Assembly: GCA_038380795.1 (NCBI GenBank) | Contig: CM076267.1 | Span: forward strand, 38,254,232-38,318,231 | DNA length: 64,000 nucleotides | Origin: Pyrocephalus nanus | Taxonomy: Eukaryota > Chordata > Aves > Passeriformes > Tyrannidae | Direction: 5' to 3' | Part shown: piece after piece, positions 1 to 13,500 of the stretch | Position numbering within the stretch: the first letter of the stretch is position 1 | How the letters are laid out: the number at the start of each line of letters is the position of its first letter | Notes under the pieces: model-generated | Told to the model about the DNA's origin: nothing | Databases searched by the model: none | Seen by the model: the letters and a program-made list of their open reading frames with translations, nothing else | Position numbers and translations under genes: made by a program

Positions 1-96
1 ATCCTAGATAGAAACATCAACTGATATTGTTGAAAGGAAAAAATTAGATTGCTCTACTGACTTTTTTTTTTTTGTCATCTCATTTTTGTTCCTCAG

Positions 97-203
97 GGAT
101 TGCTCCCAAAAGCAACCCCGAGAAGTCAGCCTTGATAGAACAAATAAAGAGGGTGAAGCTCCAGGTGTCGAGTCTTCAGGATTCTGCAACCACTAAGAAT
201 TAA
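97..203 (+). CDS. Candidate terminal coding exon of an unrecognised gene (3' end only)
   Basis: A pyrimidine-rich tract at about 60-94 runs into a CAG acceptor ending at 96. Reading from 99 (two bases, GG, would complete a split codon) gives 34 sense codons and then TAA at 201-203. The predicted tail is polar and lysine-rich, with a short heptad-like stretch (ALIEQIKRVKLQV) that suggests the end of a coiled coil. Seen directly: a good acceptor, an open frame and a stop. Inferred: that it is the last exon of a plus-strand gene whose body lies upstream of the window. I do not recognise the protein. The other two frames are weaker: one stops within 13 codons and the other gives a tail with no clear character. 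It could be a chance acceptor in non-coding DNA. Confidence 0.42.
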
Positions 204-1060
204 ACTAGATCCTCAGATTTGACTGCTCAGAGGTTCCACCAGCTCCTGCAAGGCTCAAATGGATTATTACACCTAAGAATTTTGGCTAAAATGAGCCTAA
301 GCGTGATTATTGCTGGTGTAATGCCAACATCAACCACAGCTACCCACTGCACTGATGATTCCTGTGTGCAAACAGCCTTGAAACAACAAGCTTTTGTTGT
401 CCTTTAATTGATTTTAAAATTGCCTGCCACATGCCCTGGAAAATAACAATTTACAGTCTATACTAGTCTGGATAAACAAGTATGAATAATCTCAGAGATA
501 AATAAATACTTTTGTATCCAATCTCTCTCCTTCCCTTCTCCTCTTGCTTTCCTATTTGGTAGCAACGTGATGATGACGCTACACAGCACACAGAAATCTT
601 CTTGTAACGCTGCTTTGATCTGTCTCCCTCGCTAAATTTAAAATCAAGGGAAGAAATTTGTTTGCTCGTTGTGCTGAGGAAGAGAGAAAGGCTTAACCCA
701 CTCCAAGCAGAAATTAAACTATGCAACTCATAGTTAAATTGCTTCAGAGAGAGTCTTAGTAACAAAAAGACTCCTCTTGTAAAATAGCTTTATATTGGTA
801 GGTATCACAAGAGTCTGACTGGAAAGATTATGTTCTTTTCTCTTTACTCCAAAGTAGTAAGTTATAATATACAATTATTTCTTGGTTTAGAGCAGCCTGC
901 ACAAGCCAAGGCAAAATATGCTTCTCCCATCTTGTTTTACAAGGATTTATGTACACTTTGAGTATCACTTATATGGAAATATATCTTCAAAACTAAACTG
1001 CTTTCCAATACTGAGTAGTACAGAAATCTGAAGCAAAATAAATAAGCAAATATGCTGTTG
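204..1060 (+). other. Possible 3' UTR of the terminal exon
   Basis: No open frame of note follows the TAA at 201-203. AATAAA hexamers occur at 501-506 and 1037-1042. The second is followed by a GT-rich stretch at about 1051-1065, the usual arrangement for cleavage and polyadenylation. This depends entirely on the upstream exon being real. Confidence 0.3.
1037..1042 (+). terminator. Candidate polyadenylation signal AATAAA
   Basis: AATAAA is followed 10-25 bases later by a TGTTGTTGTGTG stretch that could serve as the downstream GU-rich element. The alternative signal at 501-506 has a poorer downstream context. Confidence 0.3.
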
Positions 1061-4000
1061 TTGTGTGAATGTCAACAGGTCTTCATTTGAATTTCTATCT
1101 GAACTTTAATTACTTACTTGTGGGGTATATATATTTACATCTATATAAGCTTTTCCTGGTAGGGTTTGATTAAAAACTCCACTCAGCAAAATACTCAAAC
1201 TAACCAGGTCTGCTGGAAGTTTCACCAATCCACTTAAATGGAAAACATCCTCCCAAATGAGTGCCCAGCTATCCATTCTACAACCACCAGTAACACAAAG
1301 CTGATTTTGAAAGGATGCCTGGTTATGGTGCATTTATCAGGTCATCTTTGCTGTGGGTTGCTAACTAGTTTTTCACCACCATTCACATAAAAATATTACT
1401 TGAATGATGAATTACCTTCTGATTTAACAGTTGCTTTTAGCTGGCAAATATTGGCAGTGATTCCCTCCTCCAGTTTGACTCAGGGTGTGAGTCACGACCT
1501 CCCTAGGGGATTTCATATTTCCAGAACTCCCTGCAGAGCCACCACCACATGCAGCACCTGCATGGCAAGGAACTGGATGTATTTCTACCCTCGTAAATAA
1601 TGCAACATTTTAACGTTGCTAATTACGACATGTACATAATTTACTGCTCCCTAGAGGCAACAGAATTTTCTCTCCTCTACAGAGTGCATAATATTAGTTT
1701 TTGTAATGACGAGTTGGAGGGAAAGTATCTCAGGGCAGGGAGATGACTGAAATTCTTCTCTTGCCTGCTGACATTACACTTTCATAAACGAAGTGGGAAT
1801 TTTTGGTGAGTGGGCAGGTCTGATTTAGAACAGCAGACTGGTTTAAGGACAAACAAATAGACAGAAACTAAGAGGTTTTTAAAGAATTCAGCTAAATAAA
1901 AACAAATTAGACAGGTGTTTATTGTCATCTTTGACTACTTGACTACCTTAAAAAAATCCACTCCTTTATAAGTACCTATTTACACTTCCAAGTGCATTTG
2001 TTTTCAAAGAATTTTCAGTGGTAGTACCTGCCTTTGATATCCTAGATTAGCCAAGAGATTTTTAGTAGAATAAATAGCAATGACTCCCTGCAGGATTTTT
2101 TGCTTTTGGAGATTTTTTTTTAGTTATTAAAAAAGTGGCATACATCGACTAGGAGATCTGAAGAGATAGTCGAAAAATCCAGATGACAAATTAGGTTTAA
2201 CAGATTCATTACACAATAAAAAAAAAGTTAATGAATGTAGTAGGTTTGTGTTGATACTATGTAGTAAATTTGAGAGGATTACACCCACTATATTATAGGG
2301 AATAGAGCAGTATAAGATTTTCATTAAGATTTAACAAATTGGGGCAGGATTAGTTTTCAGTATCCAACCTGAGAAATGTGAAAAAAAGTCTGATCTTGAT
2401 AAATAATTGCTTCAGGCTTCTTATTCACTAGAAAAGACTTCAAGTTATTATTCACTCTTGGAAATCCTGACTATGAATTGACTATCCTCTCTTTCATTAA
2501 GAGGAGTCATCTTATTTCCTTTATTTACCGGGGAAGAAGGATATTTAATGGGTGATTATTTTGACTCTGAAGATAAATTACTGTCATCACTGTTCTGCTT
2601 CATCACAGTGAACACAAAGTTTACTGAAAAATAAATGACTGTTTAAAAGCTTTGATAGGATAAATCTTGACAATATTGACAGTTCTAGAAGTCCAAATAC
2701 TGAGGGTATTTCAGGTTAGCTAAGCTGCTTTTATGTTTGTATTTATATTTTCATGAGCATTGATGGATATAGTAACCTATTGTTTTTCAACAAATTAGTA
2801 TTTTTTCTAGTAAATTAGTATTTTTTCTAGTAAATTGAAAAAATTAATATTTTTTTTTAGTAAAATACTAGAAAAGATCCCGTTTGAAGCACACATGAAG
2901 CCTTCTTCCAAGCTCCAAGGTAATTAGGAATTTTCAATTTGGTTCTGATTTTCTCTATAAAAACTGGTGAAAACAGTCTTGCCACACTCAAGCCATGGAG
3001 CAGGGGCTTGTTAGATCAAAAGGTACGGTGTTCTTTCTATATGAAATCCTTATTCCTGCTTCTGGATCACCACACGTGGGCCAACTAATGTCCACAAAAA
3101 ACCACATTCCAAACAGTAAGCAATCTCTTCGGACAGCAAGTAGAAATAAACTGAAAGAGTATCAAGAGCTTAAAGATATATATAAGCTTCTTCTATCTAT
3201 TCCTCAAAAGTAAGATCTAAAGGACACTTAGTTTCCTTCTTACAGTATAATTGCAATGCAATTAGGCACATGTTACACCTTAAATGGGAGTGAACTCACC
3301 CTCTGTCCAAAGAAAATTGTCTCCTAACGTTTAAAATCAAAATTAATGCACCATTAATTTATGGCTCCCAGGTATAGAGACCTTGAAATAACCTCAATAA
3401 GGAAGTGTCGAAGACAGCCTTAATTATAAAAGGTGGCAAGAGGCAATATTTAGGAGCAATAAGAGAGGTCAAGACAATTAACTTTCCTAGACTTTATTCC
3501 CTGATTAATGCCACATAGAAATAAAATGACTCAGCACACCAACATTGCTGTTTATAAATCCTTTTGCACACCAGGAGATCATAAGTTGCTTATGAAAATC
3601 CATCTTTAAAGTCCTTCCTTTAGGATTAGCATCTACCATAAGCCCAGTTGTCCATTTGGGCAGGTTTTACCACTCCTCCAGTTCAATTTGCTTTCTCAGT
3701 GCAAAATGCAATCAACGTCAATCAACGTCAATTAATGATCATGTCAGAGCAGAGGCGGGAGACCAAAGTCAGCCCCGGCTCAGGCTAAGGGGGCTGTTCT
3801 TCATTTCTGTGAATTTTACAGCACTGCTCCAAATCCTCTCTTGGCAGATCATCTGTAAGCATTTCTCTTTGCAATTATGCTCTCAACTTGTTCAGGGAAA
3901 TTGATTTTAAACTAAATAATTACTTTAGACCAAGTCATGGATTTCTGTGCTGTGGCTGATACAGAGAGAGCCAGCTGAAGGGAATGTGTTAATGAATTTG

Positions 4001-7000
4001 TGAACTACTTTGAACAACTTACACATATTGTTACAAGGAAGATTTACAGCCATAGCAGATCTAATTAAGTGCTTCATAAAGCAAAACATTGGGCAGATGT
4101 CAAACTGATAAATCATGTTTTGTTTTGTTGTTTTGATGAGTTTTTACTTCTCTTAAGAAATATTTTCACCCCACATGACAGTCTTGAGCTACCCAATGGT
4201 TTCTAACGTTTGAGAAAGATGAAATCTGCAATCTCTCAATTTGTAATTTTCTATTGAGTGAATTCAGCTTAGTTAAACAAAATTCCTAACTCAGAAGTAA
4301 TGTCTGATCATGCTGTTGTTTATGTTTCAGCTGGTACCTACGCCATGCACAATCATGATAACCATCGTTTCTAAAAGGAGAATTACATCTATTGAGGATA
4401 TTTACAAAAATTTTTAATTAAAAGTAGGGACGAAAATTAGAGATTATGCCAATGGCTAAACAGATACATTTTTTAATAATTATGAGTGAGCAAGTCAGCA
4501 TTTTCACATCTCCAGAATTTAGCATAAGTTAATAGTATATTTTTATATATTTAGAAAGTATTTCTATGTGCATTCATGTACCACAGAGAGGATCAAAAAG
4601 GAATCTTAGACTTATTTTTGAGCTACCCCCAGGCTGTTTTGCAGGGATGCATACAGCTACACAGCCTATTTGCACAGAAAGTGTAATATTCACAGTGCTT
4701 TTTAGACCCTGATCTGACAAGCACTGCCTACTTCAGCAACAGTGGTACCCAAAAAGACCAGATTTGTGCAGCTTGGCAGCTCCACTAGACACATTACGAG
4801 TAGCTTGTTTCCTTTCCTAGTGGCTCTTGTGCAGGCTGCTGATTGAGCAGCGGAGTGCACCTTCCAAAGGAGCTCCATCTGAAATGAGCCTCATCCCTGA
4901 GCTCCTAAAACACACACTGCAAACAAACACAACAGGCAGGGGCGATTGCAGGAGCCTCAGGGGAAGTTCACTCAGTTCACAGCAAGCCAGAAAACATCCC
5001 CTGGTGTAACATCATTAAGTCCACATTCCCACCACTCAGGACACTGGTCAGGACCAGGCAGAACACAGAATGTGCAGCTTAAGTGAGTCTGCAACTGTTA
5101 GACTGCTGTTTAATCCACTGATGGAAGGACATAGGCAAGCTGGACTTGGATAACATAACACAGAAAATTATAGAGAGGCTAATTAAGGTCTTAACTGAAA
5201 AAAGATGACTTATTTATTTATTTATGCGGCAACAAAATTGTGATTTGATAGCCATCCATAAAAAACTGCAGCATTTAAACACATACTGGAAGGAGAAGAT
5301 TATAACAAGTGCCTTAGGAGGGGATAAACTGGAATAAATTAATGAAGTAAGAAAAGAGAAAACATAGGTTATCAGAACAAGAAAAAATATGACTACAGAT
5401 CCCTCAAAATAACTTTCTTACCGAGAAGGATTAAGTTTCTCAGTGCTGGAGAGTCAAATTGAGTTATAGAAGTACCACTATTCCTTTTCAGCTCAATGGT
5501 AAAGATAAGGAATGTATTTTTCTGAGGTTATCTATTGGCAAATTTAGCATCTCGCTTGCATTAATTTAAAATGAGTCTCCCACTGCTTAGGCTGTGGCTT
5601 TCCATTCAGGAAAGCTTCAAAGAAGGTACCCAACGAACAGGCTGCTGGCTCAGGAACAAGAAAAATATTAAAAGGATTTCATGATCCAAATTATATTGCA
5701 GGGACAAGAGTTTGCATTCAGAGTAAAGGTATCTTCTAAAAGAGCCAAGTCAATAGGACTCTAATCCTGTACCCTGCACATTTCAACATTGATTTGGTGC
5801 AGCAGCAGAGAGAAAAGGGAGCTTCTGAAAGCATCAGGAATGCAAGAGTCAGCAGATCTTACAAAGACAAATATAAGTTTTAAGTAGAACACCGGTGATC
5901 TGTACCATTGATTTTTCTTCCAGCATCTGCATATCCCGAAGGTCAGTCCAAGTCATGAGAGAGAAGAGTATGCCAAAGAAAAGAAAGGATGAGTTAGGTG
6001 TTGAGCCTCTACCTCCTAACTGGGGAATGAAGCACAATTGCCTTGTTCTACCAAAAGCAGAGCTGATGTTTCCAGAACACTGAAATACTCAGTCTTGTCC
6101 CCCCATACACTGGAGAGCAGCACAGCAGCCACAGTCTGGTGTTCATCAAGACCCTAATCAGGTTAGAAATGCTTCAGCGATGGCAGTGAGGCTGCAGCCA
6201 CCTTTCTGTGCCCCGAGCAACACTGAGGCTTCCTGGCTTGCACTGGAGGACCATCCCTCCATTGCGAGTTTACCTTTCAGTGCTAAATACATTCAGAGTC
6301 TACTTAGTCATTAGAGAGGCCCTGATTCTGTACAGAGCCTGCACAATGCATGGAGATCAGCATCTGCATTAATCAAAATTAATTATGCAGTGTAAATGAA
6401 AACCAGGCTCCAGTAGCTGAACTGCCACACGTGTGGTGTCCTGTCAGGCACTCCATCATCCACGAGGGTAACGTTGAGCTCTGTGGACAGAGGTCACCTT
6501 TTCAGCCCAAATTTTAAGAAGCAAAAGCCTGTTCATTTTGCACAGTTATGCTTCCCTTTGCCTCATGTCCTCCACCATCTACATGAAGATGAACAAACTG
6601 AAGATTTTGGGGCTGGGCATAACCTACGGACACACTGGCGGCCTGGTATTAGAAATGTGAAAGTTAAACAGAGTTCCACAAATGCTCTCTTGTGTGCTTC
6701 TCAAGTTATTTAACCAAGTTAATTTCCCTCATTTTAAAACAGATAAATGGACATCTTTATTTATATTCCAAGTTTTTTCATCGACCATGGTTTGCTGGAG
6801 AAAGATCATAATGCTGGCCAAATAAAGGAATAAAACAACTCGACTTTACAGTAAAGACAACAAGCCATTTAGAATTCCTGCTCCATAGGATTCAGTAACA
6901 TCCAGAGGGATTGAAAAACATTTAGACAGATTCATTACTTTGGGTTTTAGTCTGAGTAATTCTGACTCAACAGTTAAACAAATTAGGTCAATGAAAAGTA

Positions 7001-7479
7001 ATTCCTTAATTCCAAGTTTTGGATCAGATATACTAGAAGAGAAGGTGGTAAAAAACCTACATGAATTCCATAGGAATTTTAAGCAAGGAGAAATAGTGTG
7101 ACCTGACACTGAGAGCCACGCTTCAGCACATGGTCACTAAAGAAAAGAACCAAACTTGACTTATTTAAAAAAAAAAAAAATAAAAACAATCAAATTTCCA
7201 TTCTTAACTCAGGATTTTTTGTTTTGGTTTGGGTTTTTTTAGTACATATTATAGAATTTAGAGGAAACAGATTTCTCTAATTCTTTGACCAGGATGGAAA
7301 ACCTTTTTAAGCATAAACACTCCATGTTGTTCTTGTTTCTATTTTATTCTGAAGAATGAGAAAAATCCTATTATTTTCACCACAAAAAGCATTAGAGCCA
7401 TTATTATTTGTAAGATTTTGCTGTCAGTGGTAAAAAGTCCTGAGGCTTCAATAGTTTCACTCCTCCCCTGAATCTGAAG
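1061..7479. other. AT-rich non-coding stretch, no gene supported
   Basis: Only short, uncorrelated open frames are seen. Small repeats are visible: a 20-bp tandem duplication at 2792-2831 (unit beginning AAATTAGTATTTTTT), a 10-bp duplication (ATCAACGTCA) at 3711-3730, a TTTA run at about 5208-5226, a 12-bp palindrome CCACACGTGTGG at 6425-6436, and an A run near 7167-7180. I see no RNA gene or recognisable transposon. Confidence 0.6.
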
Positions 7480-7671
7480 GTGTCAGATCTGAGACAGTTT
7501 ATGAAATCAAGGCGAAGAGAATCTACAAGTGACAGCTTGCATTCAAAACAGATGATAGCTCTTAGCAGCACATATTTCTGTTTTAAGAAAGCATTTGGCA
7601 GAGTTTGTCACAATGATCTTTTGAAGACTTTGTTGTTGTTGATGCTCATTTGGAATGATATGAGGGATTGA
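7480..7671 (+). pseudogene. Possible decayed LINE (CR1-like) reverse transcriptase fragment
   Basis: The open frame contains FCFKKAFGRVCHNDLLKTL at about 7573-7629. This follows the shape of the non-LTR reverse transcriptase motif A block (F-x-KAF-x-x-V-x-H-x-x-L-x-x-L), but both expected aspartates are replaced. No other reverse transcriptase block is seen nearby and there is no CR1 3' end. The match is short, so it could be chance. A translated search of 7300-7900 against CR1 ORF2 would decide. Confidence 0.28.
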
Positions 7672-8460
7672 AATCCAGATAGGAGCTTTACAGAGCAGCA
7701 GCTACAGGTTTCCTGGGATCAATCTCCCTCAACAGCAAGGAAGAATTTACAGGGTTCCCAGATACTTTAGGGTTTGTAAAGGAGGCAACTTACATTAAAA
7801 GTGAGTTGTGAGGGGGCAAACGTTAATCTCATTTTATCTAACGTTTCACTCAGGAAATTACTTCTTTTTTGGCAACGGGCAGTGCCAAGCAGATATGGGT
7901 GACTAATGATGAAGGTCATTTGCTGAACATTGTTCCTTTCTGAAGGAGATGTTTCTCATCAGCCATGGGTGGAATTAGAAAGTTTTTTACAGCAGGCAGA
8001 ATTATACAAAACAATGGATTTTTTTCTTTTTGTAAAGGTTTTTGTTTGTTTGGTTGGTTGGTTGTTTTTTTTCCATTTTTGGTCTGTAATTGTAAATGTA
8101 CAGTCAACAAACACATTTTTACAAACTTAAATGTAAGCACAGGTAACGAATTAATACAATGGCTTGAGTGTCAATGAATTAAGTCTTTGGTTATACTGAT
8201 TAATTGGAGAAAGCATCTTTCTCACCTCAATCTACTTTACTTCTCTCTTGATAAGAAGAAAATAAGCTTTATACAGATATGATCATTATTAAAATTTTTC
8301 TAGTGAAATTTTTACAACTGTGTGTTCGTATAAATTTGCAGTTGGACTTCAGTGAACTCTTAAAGTCATTCTAATTACTTGAGTTCAAGGCTGGCTGGAA
8401 AATACAGTTTGTCAAAAGTCAAAAACCAAATATGATGAATCTAAGGTAATGTTGGTAGTT
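7672..8460. other. Non-coding stretch with a G/T-only tract
   Basis: No gene is supported. A G/T-only run at about 8037-8070, made of TTTG and GGTT steps, generates the overlapping hydrophobic open frames seen here. Those frames are low-complexity artefacts. Confidence 0.55.
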
Positions 8461-8465
8461 CCAAG

Positions 8466-9060
8466 TGTTGTAGTTTATCCCCACTAGCTGCTCCCTCACT
8501 ACCTGCCCCACCAAGGTGGGGGAAAGGGTTAGAGTAAGAAAACTCATGGGTTGGGATAAGAATAATTAAATTGAAATAATAGTAATACAACCCCCAAACA
8601 ATAAATTTTGTTAAAAGAAAAAAAAAACAAACCACACCCCCCAAAAAAAACCTCAAATAAAAACAAACAAACAAACAAACAAAAACAAAGAGAGGGAAAA
8701 ATCCAAGAAAGACAAGTAATGCAGATAAAAACAACTGCTCTCCACCAGTGCCTAGCCAGTCCCCGAGCAGGAACCCACCCTCCCCACGGTTTATGCAGCG
8801 AGCACGGTGCCAACATGGTCTGAATATCCGATATCCTTGGGTCAGCTGGGATCACCCAGCTCTGCTCCCTGTGCACCTCCAGCCCCCTCGCTGCTGGGGT
8901 GGGGGGAGGAGCAGAGAAAGCCCTGACTTTGTCAGCGCGGCTCAGCAATGACCGAAACGTCCCTGCATCACCAACACTGTTTCCAGCAGAAATTCAAACC
9001 ACAACCCCGCACCGGCTACTGTGAAGAAAATTAACTTTGTTCCAGCCAAAACCAGCAACA
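8466..9060. mobile_element. Solitary LTR of an avian ERV, 595 bp
   Basis: It begins TGTTGTAGTTTATCCCC and ends CCAGCAACA, giving the TGTTG...CAACA inverted ends typical of retroviral LTRs. The flanks are CCAAG at 8461-8465 and GCAAG at 9061-9065, a 5-bp target duplication with one mismatch. The body has the layout of a very common avian LTR family: a start followed by TCCCC, a GGGTTGGGATAAGAA block near 8550, an A-rich middle with an AAAC microsatellite at about 8661-8690, and a GC-rich 3' part ending in AAGAAAATTAACTTTGTTCCAGCC. No internal retroviral sequence flanks it, so it is a solo LTR. Family membership is from recognition, not a search, and I have not assigned the transcription direction. 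Confidence 0.75.
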
Positions 9061-9445
9061 GCAAGTCAGCTTATTGTTTACTAAGAGTGGCATACTGCAA
9101 CTTTTGGAAGAAGTGCCTTTATACCCAGTCACAGGGACTCGGAAAAAAAACCAGAGTTAGTCGTTCTATTTAATTACAGGTATTTTCGCTAAAAGCATGC
9201 TCTTCGCAGATACTTAGTAGCAAGTTTTTGTTGCAAATTTGCAACGGATACAGTTACCAAAAAAAAAAAAAAAAAAAAAAGAGGAAAGACTTCCACTTGC
9301 AATCGTGCAAGAGCTTTACACGAAGTTAAAAGGGCAAGACTGACAAGGCACTTTGGAACTCTGAACTGGCGTGGAGACAACTGGGGGCCACACAGCAGAG
9401 CAATCCACAAAAGCCCTATGACAGCGATATTAGTGGGCATTTAGG

Positions 9446-9482
<37 letters not shown>

Positions 9483-10119
9483 CAAAGTGAGCAGTTTTGA
9501 TCACAGAGGAAATCTATTGCACTGTTATGATGGGAACAATCTGGTTTTCACTTGTTTCAGTATTTATTCAGAAAATAAAATGCAGCAGAAGAGATCTGTG
9601 GATCAGTTCTATCTCAATTTGTAGTTACACACCGTTCTTGCCTCAGAATGGATTCCACTATTTATAAGTTAACCCACAAGCACAAAAAAATTATCACAGA
9701 GCTCTATTTTCCACGGCTTATACTTCTGTGGAACTATTGAAGTAGCAACATATTATCCCAAGGGAAAAGATATTATCAAAGATCAGAAAAATGCCTCAGA
9801 AGAAAGCAGATTTCTAAGTAAAGGCTGCTGTGATTTATCAGTAACCTTTGTTGATATGGTTGCTCATCTTTTGTAACTGTGAAATGGAAAAATACCCTTT
9901 AAGCCTGGGTAACATCTTTAAATTTCCCAAATACTAAAACAAAGGCAGCAACACAAGCACAATTTTCCAACCACTACATGGAAAAAATCTAAAAAGGATT
10001 GAGGAAACCAATTCTATGTTATCTTGATACAGCTCATCCTGTGAGTCATCCTTCAGATGGCTCAATGTAATAGACATTCAATATTATCATGTTGCAGTAT
10101 TCTTGTGGTACATAAAGTG
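9061..10119. other. Non-coding stretch with simple repeats
   Basis: It contains a 22-base A run at 9259-9280 and a TA dinucleotide tract at about 9446-9479. No gene is supported. Confidence 0.6.
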
Positions 10120-10539
10120 TGCTGAAGTTGTAATGATTGTTTAAAGTGACCATGCTTCCAAAATGGTGATTGTAACTCTTTGTGTAACCCTTCTTGTTCC
10201 CAAGATCCCTTACCTGTATCTTTGGAATGTCTAAGAGATAACTGGGAGCTTACCTATTGGTTGTTAACCCTTTGTTATCTGGTTGTTTGTAAGACCTTCT
10301 GGACTCTCAGTGGTCACCTTGTAATCCTCCCGAAAGGTATTTAAGCTGTTACCAGAACAATAAAATCCTCTCTGCCTGCTCCTTCCCGGCCTGCTGACGG
10401 CATCCTGGTCTCTCTGGAGGGCCATGAGATGCCGCGGGGTAAAGGAGGGAGGGGAAGGGGGCACCGCTCCCCCTCGGAGCAAGGGGTAAAAGGAAAAACC
10501 TCTTGCTCTGGGGTTCCCTCTCCCTATCCACCCTCAGCA
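10120..10539 (+). mobile_element. Probable solitary LTR, 420 bp, alpharetrovirus-like layout
   Basis: The proposed ends are TGCTGAAG and CCTCAGCA, inverted repeats matching at 7 of 8 positions. Inside lie a TATTTAA box at 10338-10344 and AATAAA at 10359-10364. This close TATA-to-poly(A)-signal spacing is known from avian leukosis-type LTRs. A GC-rich 3' part with G and C runs follows. The flanks (AAAGTG before, TTTGTC after) show no target duplication, so the exact boundaries are uncertain and the element may be old or truncated. The two overlapping minus-strand open frames here are shadows. Confidence 0.55.
10338..10364 (+). promoter_or_regulatory. TATTTAA box and AATAAA of the solo LTR
   Basis: TATTTAA at 10338-10344 is followed 14 bases later by AATAAA at 10359-10364, the core promoter and polyadenylation layout of the LTR. 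Whether it is still active cannot be seen. Confidence 0.5.
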
Positions 10540-13500
10540 TTTGTCATTATAATACATTTACTTTTACCATAAATATTCTCTTAAATTTTTCTTTAATAAT
10601 GCAATATCACTAATGTTCTTGAAATGAAATTCAGAGTTTAAAAAAAAAAACTGCATCGTGGGTATATTAAAAACACTATTGTTTCCACATTTCCAGTGAC
10701 TCGGGAAGACCACTGAATTGGTGACCACCAGCTAACTCCAGAGGACTGGGATTTTAGCCTGGGATGATGAAGGAAACAAAGAAAAACGTGGAACTTGGGG
10801 CATCTCAACTTTTTCTGGTATCTATTTCTGGATTCCTGATTCTTAAACGCAGAGAATTTCCTTGGAACATTCTAGCTTCCTCCTGCACTTTAAGCATGAT
10901 TTTCTCTTGCATCATCTGCAGGATTTCCCAAATCCTGACCACTCGTCCTGTAGTTAACAATTCGATCTCGCTTGCCTTGTGCTTTTTGGCTTTGCTGAAT
11001 TGGCAGCTTTTAAATGAGCTCTGCAGGGCAGCTCGAGGCTCCAGGGGAGAGAACACAGACAAAGGAAAAAAAAGTCATGAATAAGCAAAATAAGAATCAG
11101 GTGGGAGAAACACAAGAGCATGGGAGAAAGAAAAATAAGCTATTCAATCAGATCAGGTGGCTACCACGTTCAGTTTGCTCCACAGCAGAGGACAGAAAGC
11201 ACTTCATGGTGCAAACATCCACAAGTGAATTTAAAATGAGTGATAAAGTTTCCTCTTCCACAGAAGTTGTAAATTCCATTCATCCCTGTAACAGCTACAT
11301 TGCTATTTATGTAAATGCTCTAAGTGGTAGAGTGCAATTTTGAAAGAAGCAGCCTTGGTGCACCTTTTGATGAGGTGGGGAATAGAAAAATTGAATGCCC
11401 CAAACTACAGCAGCTAATCCCAATTTCAACCAGATCCTTGCTCTCATTAAAATACAAACTAGCAAAATAATTCAGTGCTCCTGTGACACAATGAGATTGA
11501 GGTTGAGAATGTTAAAATGGCTGCAGTACCCTAGCAGTAACATTTACAATTAAATCTAAAGAAAGAAATTTTTTTGGAGGGGGAAAGTGTATTTTTCTTT
11601 GGAAAAAAAGGCAGAAAAACATGTCAGAGGAGAAAAAGTTCCATTGCTAAACAAAGTCTCAAATCCAAAAGAGAAAGGAAGGAGCTGACAACCCTCCTCT
11701 TAGTCAATGTTTCACTCTGCGTTCACAGCATCCTTTGGTCATAAGTAAGTTTTAAAACAAATTTTTTGCAATAATTTCATAGCAAAGCATTTTCATTTTC
11801 AAAAGTATTTTCTTGTCCAAAATGCTCCTTGCCTATTTTATTCAGACTTTACCTATTTTCAAGCATTTCAGCATATACATGCTTATATAGCATATTATGC
11901 TAGAATATTCAGCATATTATGCTTATACAAAATAAGACTTAACATCTGAAGAAGACAATTTCTTCAGGATTATTTTGGAACCCATAGCAGACCACAATAG
12001 AACTTCAAAGGCATAACATTTATTTGGTGAAAGCATGACAAAAGCGATGTGCGATCCTCAATTGCAAATTTATTAAAACACATTTCCTCTAGTTGTCCTC
12101 AATCTGCGCTAATAACTCACTTTAATGATCCAGCCATCGATACCAGTGCCAGCTGAATCATTAAAGCTCAAAGATGGACATAAAGTGAACATCAGCAGGG
12201 CCTTCAGTCAAGGTGCTATGAAAGCAAAGTGCAAGATCTACGGTATCAGCATTGCCCAGGCATTTCTGCAGCTGCCTCAGTGAGTTCCACCATGGTCTAT
12301 ATTTTATGGTCTGTGTTTAGATTCTGTGCACAGTCTCACTGGCAAGTTTTGTGGGGCTGAAGCTCATTTAGACACAATTAGAAATTTTTAAATGAACAGT
12401 AGAAAGGTAGAAAGGAACACAATAAGGGAAACTGCAAGTGGAAGGCGAACCCTTCGTGCCATTCAGAGCAGTCCCTGAAACTTTTTTGACTTTATTTGTT
12501 AAACATCTATCTAATTCTGTTGTTATTATACTGCACCAGCAACTTAAATTTGTCTCTGTCACATTTTAAACAGCCCCTGGAATGCAATTATATGCCTCAT
12601 GATATGTTAGCAGCAAAAGGGAACTCATTTGATATTTTTAACTTGTCCTTTTACAAGGGCAGGATGCTTGAAGGAAAAATGGAAAAGAAAAAAAAAGTGC
12701 CTCAAAATTCAAAATTCTCATGTCAAAATTCAAGAAATTAACACAGATCACTATTAGTAATATCATAGCAAACATACATAATCAATAATATTATACTGTA
12801 TAGCCCTAACTCTAGGTAAAATGCTTATTTAGAAATTAATATTTCGCTCTTCTTGTGCCAGACAACTTCTTTGCATGAACAAAGCCATGGAGAGGAAGAC
12901 AACCTACTCAGCCTCTAGAAACCAAATAGACTGTCACACCCCCTGTGATCTTTGAGAGAGAAATAGAAGTGTATCAACTAAAATCAAGGTCTTCAGAATC
13001 CAGAATATAATCAATTATATTTTTGGCATTTATTTGGATTTTCTTTGATTTTTGTTCCCCCTGCCTCTGGCAGTCACAGGCAGACATTCAGCAGTGCAGA
13101 TACAAGCAACATCATCCTGGCTGCTCCAGATTCAGGGAGTCTCTGGATGAGCAAGAAAAAGCAACAGAACACATAAATCTATGGCTCAAAAACCTTAACT
13201 ATTCCTCTCATGACAGGTGGTGGTTTCAGTTCTGCAGAAACTTTGGAAAAGTGAGGACAAAGGACTTAAAAGGAAAAAGGACTCTCTTAAGGAGAATTAA
13301 GGAGTAATAATGACCCTGTGGGGTGCTGAGTTACTTACACAGTTGTATTAACAACATGAATATGTCAGCACACTAACAGCTGCATCATCGTTTACTGTCT
13401 GATCAAGGAAGAGCCCAGCTCCTGTAGGAAACGACTGAAAGATGTAGCAAACTGAGTATTCAGACAAATTACATCAATTCCCCCTGTGGTAAAAAAACAA

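Noticed and set aside
5895..6083. A stretch resembling the start of a WW domain (VEPLPPNWGM)
   Set aside because: Only about ten residues fit. The second conserved tryptophan and the rest of the domain are missing and there is no splice context.
12125..12283. A 52-codon ATG-started open frame
   Set aside because: It is short, unrecognised, with no splice or promoter context. This is expected by chance in a region of this size.
13023..13307. A 94-codon open frame considered as a host gene
   Set aside because: No domain, signal or splice feature, and composition like the flanking non-coding DNA.
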